Source: an uncultured Pelagibacteraceae bacterium (GTDB taxonomy: Bacteria; Pseudomonadota; Alphaproteobacteria; Pelagibacterales; Pelagibacteraceae). From it: 64,000 nucleotides of DNA. The notes under the pieces are model-generated. The model did not search any database, had not been told where the DNA came from, and saw only the letters and a program-made list of their open reading frames with translations. Both the position numbers and the translations under genes were made by a program. Where the stretch lies: assembly GCA_902614355.1 (NCBI GenBank), contig CACMKP010000004.1:24282-88281 (forward strand), written 5' to 3'. Below are positions 20,054 to 31,814 of this stretch, one piece after another (the stretch's first letter is position 1; each line of letters starts with the position of its first letter).

Positions 20054-22089
20054 TTAAGTTTTTTCTGATATCTGATCCAACCAGGGCTCCTTATATTGTC
20101 ATCATCATTAAATTCTATATCTTGGTTAAATTCAAAATCATCTATTTCATTTTTATCTTGATCAAAAAAAGAATTTTTTTCTAAAAATTTTTCAGGAAGC
20201 TCACTAATAAATCTTGACGCCATACTGTCAACCCAATCACCTTGATAGAATCTGTTCATTGAAAATGATATAATTAAATTTTTTTTTGCTCTTGTTATAC
20301 CAACATATGCCAATCTCCTCTCTTCCTCTAAACCGTTTTGTCCTTTTTCCTCAATAGATTTTTGATGAGGAAAAAGACCCTCTTCCCATCCAGGTAAAAA
20401 AACAACATCAAATTCTAAACCTTTGGCAGCATGCATTGTCATCATATTTATCTTTTCATCATCCCAATTTTGATCGATTGAAGTTGCCAACGAAACATGC
20501 TCTAAAAAACTTTCTAAGTTATCGAATTCTTTCATCGCGCTTATAAGTTCCTTGATGTTTTCAAGTTTATTTTCATTTTCTAGGTCTTTTTTATTTTTTA
20601 ACATCGCTGAATATCCCGATTCATCAAGAACTAGCTGAATTAATTTGACATGATTAATATTTTTGATTTTTAAATCGTTTCTCCATTTATTTATTAAATC
20701 TAAAAAAAGCGTTAATCCTATCTTTGCTTTTGGTTTGATTAAATTTTGATCCATCATTTTTTTTGAGGAAGTTTCTAAACAAAGTGAATTTTTTTTTGAA
20801 TACTTATGTATTTCTTTGAGGGTAGTTTCGCCTATTGATCTTTTTGGATTATTAACAATTCGCTCAAAAGCAAGGTCATCTTTATCTTGGTAGATTAACC
20901 TAAGATAAGCAATACAATCTTTTATTTCAGCTCTTTCATAAAATTTTATTCCACCAACTATTCTATAAGGTAATCCTATTTTTAAAAATCTTTCCTCAAA
21001 TTCTCTAGTTTGAAAAATCGCTCGAACTAATATAGCAATATTGTTAAGTGAATATTTTTTTTTAATTTTTTCTACTTCATCAGAAATTCCTATTGCTTCG
21101 TCCTTACCGTTTTTAAAGCAGTTTAAATTTACTAAATCGCCATCTTTAATAGTTGTTTCAAGAGTTTTGCCAACACGTTTCTCATTGTTAGAAATCAAAT
21201 TTGAAGCTACTGATAGAATATTTTGAGTGGATCTATAATTTTGTTCTAACCTAATAACTTTTGTATTCTTATAAATTTTATCAAATTCTAAAAAATTTTT
21301 TATTTCTGCTCCTCTCCAACTATAAATAGACTGATCGTCATCACCAACACAACAAATATTTTGATCATTTCCTACTAATAGATTGAGCCATTTGCTTTGA
21401 ACAAAATTCGTATCTTGGTATTCATCTACTAAAATATATTTAAAGTTCTTTTTATATAATTCTCTGATATCAAAATTTTTTTGTAAAATTTTTACTGAAT
21501 GTAATATTAGATCTCCAAAATCACATGAGTTTAAATCTGTGAGCTTTTGTTGATAAATTTTATAAATTGGTAAAATTGTTTTTTCATAAATATCTTTTTT
21601 TTTAATTACTACTTCGTTAGGATAAAATCCTCTATTTTTCCATTTATCAATAATTGCTAGGATATATTTTGGTGATATTTTTTTAACATCAATATTTTCA
21701 GCTTTACAAATATTTTTTATTAACCTGTTTTGATCGTCTGTATCAACAATCGTAAAGTTTGAATTTAGGTTTACCGCTGAGGCATGTTTTCTCAGTAATT
21801 TTGCACAAATAGAATGGAAAGTACCAAGCCAAGACAATCCAACTGCTGATGAACCAAGTATTTGACTTACCCTTAATTGCATTTCTTTAGCTGCTTTATT
21901 AGTAAAAGTCACTGCCAGGATTTGGTTTGGAAAAGCTTTTTTTTCTTTAATAATGTTAGCAATTCTCGTTGTTAACACCTTAGTTTTACCTGATCCTGCA
22001 CCTGCAACAATTAAAAGAGGACCATCTAAATGTGTAACAGCATCTTTTTGAGCTTTATTTAGATTTTTTAAATAATCAGAGTTTACCAT
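20050..22089 (-). CDS. uvrD: UvrD/PcrA-type superfamily I DNA helicase
   Basis: GAGSGKTKVL, DEYQDTN, GDDDQSIYSWRGA, QNYRS, TMHAAKGLEF, ERRLAYVGITRA. Confidence 0.95.
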   Translation of the reverse strand: MVNSDYLKNLNKAQKDAVTHLDGPLLIVAGAGSGKTKVLTTRIANIIKEKKAFPNQILAVTFTNKAAKEMQLRVSQILGSSAVGLSWLGTFHSICAKLLRKHASAVNLNSNFTIVDTDDQNRLIKNICKAENIDVKKISPKYILAIIDKWKNRGFYPNEVVIKKKDIYEKTILPIYKIYQQKLTDLNSCDFGDLILHSVKILQKNFDIRELYKKNFKYILVDEYQDTNFVQSKWLNLLVGNDQNICCVGDDDQSIYSWRGAEIKNFLEFDKIYKNTKVIRLEQNYRSTQNILSVASNLISNNEKRVGKTLETTIKDGDLVNLNCFKNGKDEAIGISDEVEKIKKKYSLNNIAILVRAIFQTREFEERFLKIGLPYRIVGGIKFYERAEIKDCIAYLRLIYQDKDDLAFERIVNNPKRSIGETTLKEIHKYSKKNSLCLETSSKKMMDQNLIKPKAKIGLTLFLDLINKWRNDLKIKNINHVKLIQLVLDESGYSAMLKNKKDLENENKLENIKELISAMKEFDNLESFLEHVSLATSIDQNWDDEKINMMTMHAAKGLEFDVVFLPGWEEGLFPHQKSIEEKGQNGLEEERRLAYVGITRAKKNLIISFSMNRFYQGDWVDSMASRFISELPEKFLEKNSFFDQDKNEIDDFEFNQDIEFNDDDNIRSPGWIRYQKKLK

Positions 22090-22123
22090 TTAATATAATT
22101 TATTATAAGTTGAATCAAAAATA

Positions 22124-23608
22124 ATGAATAAATTAAATTTAATTCCAAAAAAAATTAAGCAGAAATATTTATCAATAAATGACTCTTTAGAAAACTACTT
22201 TAGTGAATTAAATTTCAAATCAAAATTAAGAAAAAACAATATTCTAGCAAATAATAGAGTTTTTTTTGGATTATCAGCAGTCCTAATTTTGACACTGAGT
22301 TATTTTTTATTACCCACTTTGTACAATAAAGATATAGCGCAAGTTGAAATAAAGAATCAAATTTTAAAAAAATATGATGTTAGAGTAAAATTTAATGAAA
22401 AGATCAGGTATGGGCTTTTACCAAAGCCACACTTCGTTAGCAAAAATTTGTCTATTTTGAATGGTGAAAAGGAGATAGGTATAGTTAAAAATTTTAAGAT
22501 ATTTATTGACTTTGGAAATTTTTTTTCAATAGATAATTTAGAGGTAAAAGATTTAGTGTTGAATAAAACAGATTTTAATTTGAATAAAAAAGATTTACTT
22601 TTTTTTAGTAAATTACTTGGAATGGAACCTAATGAAAATAAAATAATTTTTAAAAAAAGTAATATTTTTTTTAAAAATTTTGATGAAGAGTTGCTATTCT
22701 TAAACAAAATCAACAATAGTAAGTTTTATTTCGATTCGTATAATTTAGAGAATGTTCTTATATCAAAAAATGAAATTTTTAATATCCCATACACACTCAA
22801 TATAAAAAATAATAAATTTAAAAAAAATTTTTTTATAAAATTTAATTCTAAAAAAATTAGGTTAGATATTGAAAATGATACAAATTATGAGGATGTATCA
22901 AAAAAAGGTAAATTAGATATTTTGTTGGTTAATAAAAATGAATCTGTTTCTTATGAAATTAATGAAAATTCTTTAAGATTTTCATCAAATGGAAAAAAAA
23001 AATTCAATGGATATTTCGACTTTAAACCTTTTTATCTAGAAGCAACTTTTAATTATGAGGGAATAAGTGCAAAAGATATTTTAAAAAATGACTCTATACT
23101 TGTAGAACTATTTAAATCTGAAATTTTAAATAATAAGAATCTTAATGTTAATATAAATTTGAATGTTAAGAATATTACCAACATAGATTATTTAAATGAC
23201 TTAAAATTAAAATTAAATTTAGATCAAGGAGATATAACTTTTTCAAAGTCCAGAGTAAGGTGGAAGGATGATCTTGAGATCAATTTAAAAGAAGGTTTAT
23301 TAAGCTATGACCAAAATGAAATTTCTCTAAATGGGAAACTTATAATTAATGCGAATAATATTGATAATTTTTATAAATCATTTCAAATTAAAAAAGTTCA
23401 TAGAAAAAAAATGAACAGACTTGAATTAGATTTTGTTTATAATTTCAATAAAAACAAATTTATTTTTGATAATGTTAAAATTGATAATAAATCTAACGAT
23501 AGACTTAACCAATTTCTTGATAATTTTAATTCAGCAGATAAAAAGTTCTTCAACAAAATTGTTTTTAAAAATTTTATAAATGATTTCTTTAGCAGTTATG
23601 CTGGATAA
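22124..23608 (+). CDS. AsmA-like envelope protein
   Basis: N-terminal TM followed by beta-rich region; [28 protein letters not shown] resembles AsmA-family N-termini. Confidence 0.5.
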   Translation: MNKLNLIPKKIKQKYLSINDSLENYFSELNFKSKLRKNNILANNRVFFGLSAVLILTLSYFLLPTLYNKDIAQVEIKNQILKKYDVRVKFNEKIRYGLLPKPHFVSKNLSILNGEKEIGIVKNFKIFIDFGNFFSIDNLEVKDLVLNKTDFNLNKKDLLFFSKLLGMEPNENKIIFKKSNIFFKNFDEELLFLNKINNSKFYFDSYNLENVLISKNEIFNIPYTLNIKNNKFKKNFFIKFNSKKIRLDIENDTNYEDVSKKGKLDILLVNKNESVSYEINENSLRFSSNGKKKFNGYFDFKPFYLEATFNYEGISAKDILKNDSILVELFKSEILNNKNLNVNINLNVKNITNIDYLNDLKLKLNLDQGDITFSKSRVRWKDDLEINLKEGLLSYDQNEISLNGKLIINANNIDNFYKSFQIKKVHRKKMNRLELDFVYNFNKNKFIFDNVKIDNKSNDRLNQFLDNFNSADKKFFNKIVFKNFINDFFSSYAG

Positions 23609-24984
23609 ATCATCTTTTTTGGATCAACAATTTTATCGTATTCTTTTTCATTGATTAACCCAGATTTTAAAGCCTCGAACTTTAATGTTGATCCATTTTT
23701 TAAAGCAGATTTAGCGATTTTAGCAGCTTTATCATATCCAATTTTTGGCGCTAATGCGGTAACTAACATTAAAGAATTTTCTAGATAATGCTTTATTTTA
23801 ACTTTATCAGCTTTTATTCCTTTTACGCAATACAATGCAAAATTTTTTGAGCTATCTGATAATAGATCAATTGATTGTATAATGTTATGAGCGATCAAAG
23901 GTTTGAATACATTTAATTCAAAGTGGCCATGTGATCCAGCCATTGTAATACCATTATGATTACCAATTACCTTGACACAAACCATTGTGACTGCTTCTGA
24001 TTGAGTAGGATTTACTTTACCTGGCATTATTGAGGAACCTGGTTCATTTGCTGGCAAAATTAATTCGCCATATCCTGCTCTTGGCCCAGAACCTAAAAAT
24101 CTTATGTCATTAGCAATCTTCATTAAACATACTGCGGTAGTGTTTAGTGTTCCTGAAAAATTTACTATTTCATCATGAGCAGCTAGTGCCGCAAACTTAT
24201 TTTTCGTTGGTTTAAAAGGAATTTTTGTAATTTTCTTTATTTGATTGATTATTTTTTTATCAAAACCTTTTTTACTGTTAATACCTGTTCCAACAGCAGT
24301 TCCACCTTGAGCTAAAAAATAAATTTCATTTAACGCATTTTTAATTCTTGATATGCAGTCTTGGAGTTGTGATTGATAGCCGGAAAATTCTTGTCCAAGT
24401 GATAAAGGAGTTGCATCTTGCAAATGAGTTCTTCCTACTTTAATTATTTTTTTGAATTCAGAGGCTTTCTTTTTTAAATCTTTATTTAATAATTCTAAAG
24501 CTGGTAATAATTTTTTTCTTGTTTCAACAGCTATAGCAATATGCATAGCAGTTGGAAAAACATCATTAGTAGACTGAGACTTATTAACATGATCATTTGG
24601 ATGCACAGGTTTTTTTGAACCTTTTTTCCCTCCCAAAATTTCGATAGCTCTATTCGCAATCACCTCATTAACATTCATATTTGTTTGAGTACCAGAACCT
24701 GTTTGCCAAACTTTTAGTGGAAAATGATCATCTAATTTACCTAAAATTACCTCATTTGATGCTTTTATAATTGCTTTTGAAATATTAGGTGGAATTTGTT
24801 TTTCTTTTGCATGAACTATTGCAGCTGCCTTTTTAATAATAGCTATTGATTTTATCAGCGTTGGTCTTACAAGGAATTCACCAATATCAAAATATTTCTT
24901 TGACCTTTGAGTTGATGCACCCCAATATTTATCATTAGGAACATTAATAGATCCTATACTGTCAAATTCTTTTCTTAATTTCAT
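23596..24984 (-). CDS. fumC: Fumarate hydratase class II
   Basis: [44 protein letters not shown] signature. Confidence 0.97.
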   Translation of the reverse strand: MKLRKEFDSIGSINVPNDKYWGASTQRSKKYFDIGEFLVRPTLIKSIAIIKKAAAIVHAKEKQIPPNISKAIIKASNEVILGKLDDHFPLKVWQTGSGTQTNMNVNEVIANRAIEILGGKKGSKKPVHPNDHVNKSQSTNDVFPTAMHIAIAVETRKKLLPALELLNKDLKKKASEFKKIIKVGRTHLQDATPLSLGQEFSGYQSQLQDCISRIKNALNEIYFLAQGGTAVGTGINSKKGFDKKIINQIKKITKIPFKPTKNKFAALAAHDEIVNFSGTLNTTAVCLMKIANDIRFLGSGPRAGYGELILPANEPGSSIMPGKVNPTQSEAVTMVCVKVIGNHNGITMAGSHGHFELNVFKPLIAHNIIQSIDLLSDSSKNFALYCVKGIKADKVKIKHYLENSLMLVTALAPKIGYDKAAKIAKSALKNGSTLKFEALKSGLINEKEYDKIVDPKKMIYPA

Positions 24985-25050
24985 TGATTAAATAGTAATT
25001 AATAAATTATTATGAATATACATTATTTTTTAAAAACTTACAGGAGCATT

Positions 25051-25422
25051 ATGTCAAATTTTAGTAAGGTTGGACTTTTCATGAAAACTTTTGGACAAGA
25101 AGTTAAGGACAAACCCTCATTTAGCACAGATAAAATCAACAAATTAAGACTAGACCTTATAAAAGAGGAATTGAACGAACTCATAGAGGCAATGAATAAT
25201 AAAGATTTATTAGAGGTTGCAGATGCATTGACAGATATACTTTACGTCACTTATGGCGCGGGTCATGCATTTGGTATTAATTTAGATAAGTGTTTTGAGG
25301 AGGTCCAAAACTCAAATATGAGTAAATTAGATGTCAATGGAAAACCAATTTATAATGAGCATGGTAAAGTAATGAAGGGGCCAAATTATTTTAAGCCAGA
25401 CTTATCAAAATTCATAAATTAA
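25051..25422 (+). CDS. MazG-like nucleoside triphosphate pyrophosphohydrolase
   Basis: KEELNELIEAMNNKDLLEVADALTDILYVTYGAG matches the EExxE/ExxD pattern of all-alpha NTP pyrophosphohydrolases. RBS CAGGAG precedes ATG 25051. Confidence 0.8.
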   Translation: MSNFSKVGLFMKTFGQEVKDKPSFSTDKINKLRLDLIKEELNELIEAMNNKDLLEVADALTDILYVTYGAGHAFGINLDKCFEEVQNSNMSKLDVNGKPIYNEHGKVMKGPNYFKPDLSKFIN

Positions 25423-26252
25423 AATTCAAGTTTAAAATCTATTGCTGAGGCGCTATGTGTTATGCTTCCAACTGAAACCCTGTTGACCCCAGTTTTTGCG
25501 ACAGATTTAATTGTTTTAAGACTAATGTTTCCAGACGCCTCTGTTTCATAATTTTTTTTTGCAAGTTTAACTCCAAGTTTTAAGTTTTTATTATTCATAT
25601 TATCAAATAAAACCCTATCAAATTTTAAACCAATAATTTGTTTAAGCTGATTCAGATTATCTACTTCAACTGTAATCTTCCTTCCTTTTTTATTTTTAAT
25701 AGCTGAGGAAACTAATTTTTTAATATTTGTGCTTGCAACGTGATTATCTTTAATAAGAAACTCATCACTAAGATTAAATCTGTGATTATTTCCCCCACCT
25801 AATTTGACAGCATATTTTTGAATAACTCTTAAATTTGGAATAGTTTTTCTTGTGCAACATATCTTACACTTTTTTCCTGCTAGTTTTACAAACTTATTTG
25901 TTTTTGTCGCAATACCCGAAATATGAGATAAAAAATTTAAAGCTACTCTTTCTGCAATTAATATGTGTTGAACATTACCTTGAATTATTGCGACTAATGA
26001 TTTTTTTTTAGCAAAAGATCCATCTTTTTTTTTTACGATGAATTTTATTTTTTTATCAATAAGAGAAAATGCACTTTTTGCAAATAATAATCCTCCAATT
26101 ATTGCATCTTCATTAGCTATTATTTTTGCTTTGATTATTCTGTTATTTTTAACAAGACTTGAGGTAATATCTCCAGAAGGGTACAAATCCTCATTTAGTG
26201 CAAGCTTGACAGTATTTTTAATAAAATTTTCACTTAGTTTTATTCGAGACAC
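25419..26252 (-). CDS. nadC: Nicotinate-nucleotide pyrophosphorylase NadC
   Basis: NEDLYPSGDITS, AERVALNFLSHISGIAT, CTRKTIPNLR, KYAVKLGGGNNHRFNLSD. Confidence 0.95.
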   Translation of the reverse strand: MSRIKLSENFIKNTVKLALNEDLYPSGDITSSLVKNNRIIKAKIIANEDAIIGGLLFAKSAFSLIDKKIKFIVKKKDGSFAKKKSLVAIIQGNVQHILIAERVALNFLSHISGIATKTNKFVKLAGKKCKICCTRKTIPNLRVIQKYAVKLGGGNNHRFNLSDEFLIKDNHVASTNIKKLVSSAIKNKKGRKITVEVDNLNQLKQIIGLKFDRVLFDNMNNKNLKLGVKLAKKNYETEASGNISLKTIKSVAKTGVNRVSVGSITHSASAIDFKLEF

Positions 26253-26258
26253 AAAAAG

Positions 26259-27248
26259 TTATCTACCGATAGCAACCATTTTTTCTACAGACAATCTAGC
26301 TTTATTGATTGTCTCTTGATCCATAATAATTTCACCAGTTTCATTTTCTAAGCAGTCAAGTATTTTTGGTAGAGTTATTTTTTTCATATGAGGACACATA
26401 TTGCATGGTCTTATAAACTCTACATTTGGATTCTCAACTTGAATATTATCACTCATAGAACATTCAGTAACCATCATTACTTTTTTAGGCTGGTTATCTT
26501 TTACATAATTAATCATACCAGATGTTGATCCTGCAAAATCACTTGCTTTAATCACTTCTGGTGGACATTCCGGATGCGCAATAATTTTTATTCCTGGATT
26601 ATTTTTTCGAATGTTTATAATTTCTTTCTCATTAAATTGATCATGCACAATACAAATTCCTTTCCACGAAATTATTTCAACATCTGTTTGTGAAGCAACA
26701 TATTTTGCCAGATAATCATCAGGAAGAAAAATTACTTTTTTGACACCTAATGATTTTACAATTTTAACTGCATTGGCAGATGTGCAACATACATCGGTCT
26801 CAGCTTTAACATCCGCAGATGTGTTTACATAAGAAACAACAGGTACACCTGGATATTTTTCTTTGAGCAATCTTACATCTTTACCAGTAATTGAAGAAGA
26901 TAATGAGCATCCTGCTTTCATGTCTGGTAATAAAACTTTTTTATTTGGACTCATTAACTTTGCAGTTTCAGCCATAAAGTGAACACCCGCCATTACAATT
27001 ATATCTGCAGAAGTTTTTGATGCTTCAACAGCTAATGCAAGAGAGTCAGCTGAAAAATCTGCTATCCCGTGGTAAATTTCTGGAGTTTGGTAATTATGAG
27101 CTAGAATAACTGCATTTTTTTCTTTTTTAAGTTTATTAATTTTATAAATATAAGGCGCGTGCACTGACCATTCAATTTCAGGCATTACCTTTGATATTTT
27201 TTTATAAATAGGGTCAGTTGCTAGCTTTACTTCTTGGTTAAATTCCAT
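26259..27248 (-). CDS. nadA: Quinolinate synthase NadA
   Basis: AVILAHNYQTPEIY, GVHFMAETAK, Fe-S cysteines; adjacent to nadC. Confidence 0.96.
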   Translation of the reverse strand: MEFNQEVKLATDPIYKKISKVMPEIEWSVHAPYIYKINKLKKEKNAVILAHNYQTPEIYHGIADFSADSLALAVEASKTSADIIVMAGVHFMAETAKLMSPNKKVLLPDMKAGCSLSSSITGKDVRLLKEKYPGVPVVSYVNTSADVKAETDVCCTSANAVKIVKSLGVKKVIFLPDDYLAKYVASQTDVEIISWKGICIVHDQFNEKEIINIRKNNPGIKIIAHPECPPEVIKASDFAGSTSGMINYVKDNQPKKVMMVTECSMSDNIQVENPNVEFIRPCNMCPHMKKITLPKILDCLENETGEIIMDQETINKARLSVEKMVAIGR

Positions 27249-27305
27249 AGTAAAAATTTATCAATTTGAAACCTACTTGTCATTGATTTAATGTGGGTCA
27301 TATTT

Positions 27306-27391
27306 GCGGCCATGCTGAAATTGGTAGACAGGCACGGTTGAGGGCCGTGTGGACCTAGTCCATGAGAGTTCGAGTCTCTCTGGCCGCACCA
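27306..27391 (+). tRNA. tRNA-Leu, anticodon GAG, CCA encoded
   Basis: Acceptor GCGGCCA/TGGCCGC, anticodon stem CACGG-TTGAGGG-CCGTG, class II variable arm TGGAC-CTA-GTCCA, T arm GAGAG-TTCGAGT-CTCTC, discriminator A then CCA. Confidence 0.95.
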
Positions 27392-27464
27392 AATGTAACT
27401 TTTTCAACATCAATCATCTATTTTCCTGGATGCATAAAATATTTTTTTGGTTTAAAAATAGCTC

Positions 27465-29573
27465 GTGAAATTGCTAAAATTCATAAGTTTATTATTTATC
27501 TTTTTCCTTACGAGCTTTAAAGCTTTTGGAGCTGTAAGTGGATTTGTTGACAGTAAACAGGTCAACCAAAATATTCCAATGGCAATAGCCTTCAATCCAA
27601 GTGGAACTAAAATGTTTGTTGTTGGAATGAGTCAAAATAAAATTTTTGAGTTTGATTTGACCACTGGTTTCGATGTTTCAACAGCTACAAAAAATTCGAA
27701 TGAGTGTTCATTTATAGGTTTAGGAGACGATGTTGTGGATATAAATTTTAATTCAGATGGGACTAAATTATTTCTTGTAGACCAACACCAAGGTGGTAAT
27801 GATGAAACGATAGAAGAGTTTGAATTGAGTACTGCATATGATGTTTCATCTTGCACGCATGTGGAAGAACATTTTAAGGGTGATTTTGTCGGATTAGTTG
27901 GTATCGAATTTAATACTGATGGAACAAAACTTTTTATTTATAATACGGCAGGTACTGACTCGATTAAACAATATTCACTAAATAGTCCTTATAATCTCTC
28001 AAATCTGACGCTTCAAAAACAATCAACAGGAACAAGTGGCAAAACCTTTAGCACTATTGAGTCTCAACCAATGGGATTTACTTTTAGCTCTGATGGCTCT
28101 AAAATGTTTATTACTGGAACTGCGAAAGATAAAGTTCATGAATTTAATTTAAGTATTCCTTTTGATTTATCGAGTGTCTCAAAGACGAGTGCTTACGATA
28201 TTTCGGGTCAAATAGTTGCTGTTGGTGGAATATCATTTAGCAATGATGGTCTTAAAATGTTTGTTTTAGATTCAAATCTTAATGCTGCTAATAAAGATGT
28301 TAATGAATACGACCTTACTTGTGGATTTGGAGTCATTAAATGTATTGATCCAACAGCAAATAAAGATGATGTTGCATCGGCAGAATCCCAATCAGAGGCA
28401 GCAAAAAAATTAATTCAACATACAACCTATCCAGTATTAAATCGTATGGAATGGTTAAGACGAAATAGTAATAGGATAAATCTGACAAATCAAAATATTA
28501 AGTTCCAATTTAATAATGAAATTTTAAATTCTCTCACAGAGGAATTAATTCCTATTTATTTTTCTAATAATAATTCCTCTGATTTAAATCAAAATTCTAG
28601 CTGGTCTTTTTGGAGTGAAGGTACAATTAGTATTGGTAAAATTGGAGATACTTCTAATTCTTCCTCAAAAGATATTAATACTTCAGCAATCACTTTTGGA
28701 GCTGATAAAAGAAGTGAAGATAATATTATGCGTGGGATTGCATTAAGATTTGGTAGTGACGATGTTGATGTGGGAGATCTTGGAAGTGCGCTTGATATGA
28801 GTTCATTTAGTTTAACTTTTTATGAGAGCAAACCAAAAGGAGGAGAGAGATTTACAGATCACTTATTAGGATTAAGTTTTATAAATTCTGATTTATTAAA
28901 TAATAGCGGTTCTATATCAACTGATGGTGAAAGATATGGTGAACAATTATACGGATCCTTAAGTTTAAGAGATACTTTTTCAAAAAATAAATTGAATTTT
29001 ACTCCAAAAATAAAAATAAATTATGGGATAACACATTTTGGTGATTATACAGAAAAAGGTGCAGCTGGACTAAACTTAAAATTTAAAGATCAATATATTG
29101 GAAATTTTACTTCATCAATAGGTGCAAGTTTAGACAATACTTATGAATTAAAAATTGGAAGTTTAATACCATATTTTGATTTTGAATATTATGCCGATAT
29201 GAGTCCATCATCTCAGCAAAAATTTTCATACGAGTCAGATGGTAGTGCTTATACTTTTAAAAATATAAATAATGCTACACATAATATAATTGGCGGAGTT
29301 GGATTTGATTTAATTTCTAATAACGGACTAACTTTAATGACAAAATATACTAGGGATCAGGCCAAAGACAGTAAAAATGATAATTTTGTGATAGCGCTTG
29401 ATTATAAAAATTCACAAAGATCACTTTACTCAATGACATTCCAAGACTCTTTAGCGAAACTATCTCATAATAAGGAACTAGATAATTTTCAAATCAATTT
29501 AGATAGTCATTATGAACTTTTTGACAAAGATCCCGATTATGGGCTGTTTATCAAATTATTAAGTGTAAATTAA
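27465..29573 (+). CDS. Secreted beta-propeller protein with C-terminal autotransporter-like beta-domain
   Basis: Signal peptide; about five repeats of (I/G)xFxxDGxKxFxxxx...xxxFxLxxxFDxSS; C-terminal ~250 aa of alternating amphipathic strands starting WSFWSEGTISIGKIGD. Confidence 0.75.
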   Translation: MKLLKFISLLFIFFLTSFKAFGAVSGFVDSKQVNQNIPMAIAFNPSGTKMFVVGMSQNKIFEFDLTTGFDVSTATKNSNECSFIGLGDDVVDINFNSDGTKLFLVDQHQGGNDETIEEFELSTAYDVSSCTHVEEHFKGDFVGLVGIEFNTDGTKLFIYNTAGTDSIKQYSLNSPYNLSNLTLQKQSTGTSGKTFSTIESQPMGFTFSSDGSKMFITGTAKDKVHEFNLSIPFDLSSVSKTSAYDISGQIVAVGGISFSNDGLKMFVLDSNLNAANKDVNEYDLTCGFGVIKCIDPTANKDDVASAESQSEAAKKLIQHTTYPVLNRMEWLRRNSNRINLTNQNIKFQFNNEILNSLTEELIPIYFSNNNSSDLNQNSSWSFWSEGTISIGKIGDTSNSSSKDINTSAITFGADKRSEDNIMRGIALRFGSDDVDVGDLGSALDMSSFSLTFYESKPKGGERFTDHLLGLSFINSDLLNNSGSISTDGERYGEQLYGSLSLRDTFSKNKLNFTPKIKINYGITHFGDYTEKGAAGLNLKFKDQYIGNFTSSIGASLDNTYELKIGSLIPYFDFEYYADMSPSSQQKFSYESDGSAYTFKNINNATHNIIGGVGFDLISNNGLTLMTKYTRDQAKDSKNDNFVIALDYKNSQRSLYSMTFQDSLAKLSHNKELDNFQINLDSHYELFDKDPDYGLFIKLLSVN

Positions 29574-30463
29574 TTATTAAGACTTAACCATTCAGGTACC
29601 AAAATTTTAAAAGTTCCATTTTTACTTTTAAATACTTGATTTTTGTCAAAATTTTTATCTAAAAACTTTATTAGGGCAAAAGGGTAATTGTCATTAATTA
29701 ATACTTTACCTATCTCTACATCATTATTAACAACTTTTTCATCTTCTGATAAATTTCCCTCAATTATTTCAATAGGCAATAATCTTTTTGATAGTTTGTT
29801 TTTTAAATTAATTCGTGCTGTATTTTCCTGGCCTACAAAACATCCTTTTTTAAAATCAATTCCGTTAAGTTCAGCATAATTACACTCAATACCAAATAAT
29901 TTATTTTGTAGCTTATTCAAATATTTAGGAACAACTCCTAATTTGTGACTTTGAGCGTAATATTTTTCGATGTTATCATCTTTTAAATCAAGTTTTTTTA
30001 ATGATAGGTAAAGTTTTTCTAAGTTGATTATTAAGCGTGCACCTAAATTTTTATTCCGAGGATCTAGAATGATAGGATCTTCCCTATATTTAAAAGTAAA
30101 ACCCAATATGTCTTTTGATCCTTCAATCGACAAATATTTTTCGTAACTAAAACTTGCTACAATAAATTCATTACTTAAATCTAATATTTCAACTTTTGAT
30201 CTAAGTTTATACATGTTCAACTGTTTAAATATTGCTTCTGATTGGGATTTTTCACAATCAATAAAAAAACCTAATTTATGTTTTACAATTATAAATTCAT
30301 AAAGAAATTTACCCTGAGGAGTTAATAAAGACGCAAAACAACTAGAACTATCACTTACTTTATTGATGTCATTGCTTATTAAATTTTGAAGAAAATCTTT
30401 AGCATCTAAGCCATTAACGTAGAGTATGGATCTGTCTTTTAATATAAAAACACTGTTATTCAT
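29570..30463 (-). CDS. ygfZ: YgfZ/GcvT-family folate-binding protein
   Basis: KGCFVGQENTAR signature; LLTPQGKFLYEF. Start MNNSVFILKD at 30463 preferred. Confidence 0.85.
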   Translation of the reverse strand: MNNSVFILKDRSILYVNGLDAKDFLQNLISNDINKVSDSSSCFASLLTPQGKFLYEFIIVKHKLGFFIDCEKSQSEAIFKQLNMYKLRSKVEILDLSNEFIVASFSYEKYLSIEGSKDILGFTFKYREDPIILDPRNKNLGARLIINLEKLYLSLKKLDLKDDNIEKYYAQSHKLGVVPKYLNKLQNKLFGIECNYAELNGIDFKKGCFVGQENTARINLKNKLSKRLLPIEIIEGNLSEDEKVVNNDVEIGKVLINDNYPFALIKFLDKNFDKNQVFKSKNGTFKILVPEWLSLNN

Positions 30464-30506
30464 GTTTGATTGATAGCTATTTTTAATATAATAACTTTTT
30501 TCATAA

Positions 30507-31814
30507 ATGTTAGATCTAATAATCAAAAATGGGCAATGTTATATCAATGGACAATTAGAAAATAAGGATATAGCTGTAAAAGATGGGAAAATTTTAAGGA
30601 TTGGCGATATTTCTGAAGACGCAAAAGAAACATATGATGCAAAAAACCAAACTGTTCTACCTGGTTGCATAGATACCCAAACACATTTTAGAGAACCGGG
30701 TTCAACTGATACTGAAGATCTAAATTCAGGAAGTAGGGCTGCAGTTGCAGGAGGTATAACAGCTGTATTTGAAATGCCTAACACTAATCCACCAACCTCT
30801 AATATAAAAGAATTTCAAAGAAAGTTAGATCTTGCTAAAAATAGAATGTACTGCAATTACGCTTTTTATTTTGGTGCAACTGCTGACAACGTTAGTCAAT
30901 TAGCTGAATTAAAAAATTTAGAAGGTTGCTGTGGTATTAAATTATTTGCTGGTTCTTCAACTGGAAATCTTTTAGTAGCTGATGAAAAAGATATTGATAA
31001 AGTTTTTCAGAATAGTTCAAAAGTAGTCGCGGTTCATTCAGAAGATGAGGCGCTTTTAGAAATAAATAAAAAATTAATTAAAAATGGAGATGTTCATACG
31101 CATCCAGTTTGGAGGAGTGAAGAATGTGCTATGTCATCAACGAGAAGAATTGTGAGAATTGCAAAGCAATATAACAAAAAAGCTCACGTGCTTCACATAT
31201 CAACAAAGCAAGAAATAGATTTTTTATCTCAGCATAAAGGAAACATTACTTTTGAAATTACACCTCAACATTTAACTATTTATGCGCCAGACTGTTATGA
31301 CAAGCTTGGGACATACGCTCAAATGAATCCTCCTATAAGAGATAAATCTCATTATGATAGATTTTGGTACGCAGTTAAAAATAATTTGAACGATACAATT
31401 GGATCAGATCATGCTCCACATCTAAAAGTTAATAAAGAAAAAGAATATCCCAATTCACCCTCAGGAATGCCTGGTGTTCAAACTTTGATGCCTGTGATGT
31501 TGAACCATGTAAATGATGGAAAATTATCGTTAACTCAATTGATTAATCTTGTATGTGAAAATCCAGTTAAAATTTTTGGAATAAAGAATAAAGGATTTAT
31601 TAAAGAAGGTTATGATGCTGATTTTACTGTGGTGGATATGAATAGAACAATTAAAATTAAAAATGAAAATATTGAGAGTAAATGTGGATGGTCACCTTTC
31701 AATGGATTTGAGTTTAAGGGTACTCCAATGGCAACTATTATAGATGGAAAAATAAAAATGAAAGATAGTAAAATTTTAGGTGAACCTGAGGGAAATCCTT
31801 TAGTGTTTAGCTAA
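30507..31814 (+). CDS. pyrC: Dihydroorotase
   Basis: DTQTHFREPG, FEMPNTNPPT, HSEDE, HVLHIST, GSDHAPH amidohydrolase motifs. Confidence 0.9.
   Translation: MLDLIIKNGQCYINGQLENKDIAVKDGKILRIGDISEDAKETYDAKNQTVLPGCIDTQTHFREPGSTDTEDLNSGSRAAVAGGITAVFEMPNTNPPTSNIKEFQRKLDLAKNRMYCNYAFYFGATADNVSQLAELKNLEGCCGIKLFAGSSTGNLLVADEKDIDKVFQNSSKVVAVHSEDEALLEINKKLIKNGDVHTHPVWRSEECAMSSTRRIVRIAKQYNKKAHVLHISTKQEIDFLSQHKGNITFEITPQHLTIYAPDCYDKLGTYAQMNPPIRDKSHYDRFWYAVKNNLNDTIGSDHAPHLKVNKEKEYPNSPSGMPGVQTLMPVMLNHVNDGKLSLTQLINLVCENPVKIFGIKNKGFIKEGYDADFTVVDMNRTIKIKNENIESKCGWSPFNGFEFKGTPMATIIDGKIKMKDSKILGEPEGNPLVFS

Noticed and set aside
22111-22120. Extra TGAATCAAAA copy between uvrD and the AsmA-like gene
   Set aside because: The same 10-mer also occurs inside ligA coding sequence (around 16653), so an isolated copy is consistent with chance.
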